This document shows positions 63,958 to 64,000 of a stretch of DNA of 64,000 bases, piece by piece. Source of the stretch: Euglena gracilis (lineage: Eukaryota > Euglenida > Euglenophyceae > Euglenales); the NCBI GenBank assembly GCA_039621445.1, contig CP154956.1, positions 51,949,386 to 52,013,385 of the forward strand, written 5' to 3'. The notes beneath the pieces are model-generated. The model was not told the DNA's origin and ran no database searches. It saw only the letters and a list, made by a program, of their open reading frames with translations. The position numbers were made by a program, and so were the translations under genes. Each line of letters opens with the position of its first letter. The first letter of the stretch is position 1.

Positions 63958-64000
63958 CTCCCCACTATATGCCCCCCCTGGGGGGTCATATAGTGGGGAG
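63958..64000. repeat. Palindrome at the window end
   Basis: CTCCCCACTATATG and its exact complement (63987-64000) flank a C7-TG-G5 centre. It may extend beyond the window. Confidence 0.85.

Overview
This is a eukaryotic, transposon-dominated window. It has Ty3/gypsy (chromovirus) and tyrosine-recombinase retrotransposons, DNA transposons with 8-bp target duplications, GT-AG splice signals and extensive low-complexity DNA. No tRNA, rRNA, CRISPR array or bacterial operon was seen. The species cannot be named from the sequence. A likely DUF2358-type exon near 54.1 kb (a family I associate mainly with photosynthetic eukaryotes) hints at an alga or related protist, and the retrotransposon primer site matches an initiator-methionine tRNA ending TCTGCTACCA.

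Region 1-33.6 kb is a three-level nest. The oldest layer is a decayed element coding for a tyrosine recombinase followed by a reverse transcriptase (1-1802, continuing at 33223-33600). A chromovirus on the minus strand (1803-33217; target duplication TGTGG) landed in the catalytic-Asp codon of RT motif A. A second, younger copy of the same family on the plus strand (5594-22445; target duplication CAGAG) landed in the third ORF of the first. The inner copy is complete: 429-bp LTRs differing at one base by eye, primer site, gag (6335-10411), pol (10457-15511) with protease, RT, RNase H, DD35E integrase and chromodomain, two further ORFs (15831-18758 and 18821-21124), polypurine tract and 3' LTR. 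Its 16.85 kb is very large for Ty3/gypsy. Gag and pol share a reading frame, separated by one UAG with a hairpin just downstream, so Gag-Pol is probably made by stop-codon readthrough. The outer copy is damaged by an internal 1.96-kb inversion, frameshifts, a catalytic Glu-to-Asp change in integrase, and the loss (or ancestral absence) of about 2.2 kb between ORF3 and ORF4.

Region 33.65-38.1 kb is a diverged, broken homologue of the chromovirus ORF4, directly downstream of the tyrosine-recombinase/RT element. Two precisely bounded hAT-like insertions split it. This suggests that a protein module of unknown function is shared by two retrotransposon classes.

Region 38.1-48.9 kb is non-coding and holds foldback elements, MITE-like elements with terminal inverted repeats, G/C homopolymer tracts and degenerate tandem repeats. 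Region 48.9-62.1 kb is mostly intron-like or intergenic, with a few short plus-strand segments that look like host exons bounded by splice signals. The final 1.9 kb (62.1-64.0 kb) is a TATACA-type microsatellite with nested perfect palindromes and telomere-like TTAGGG motifs.
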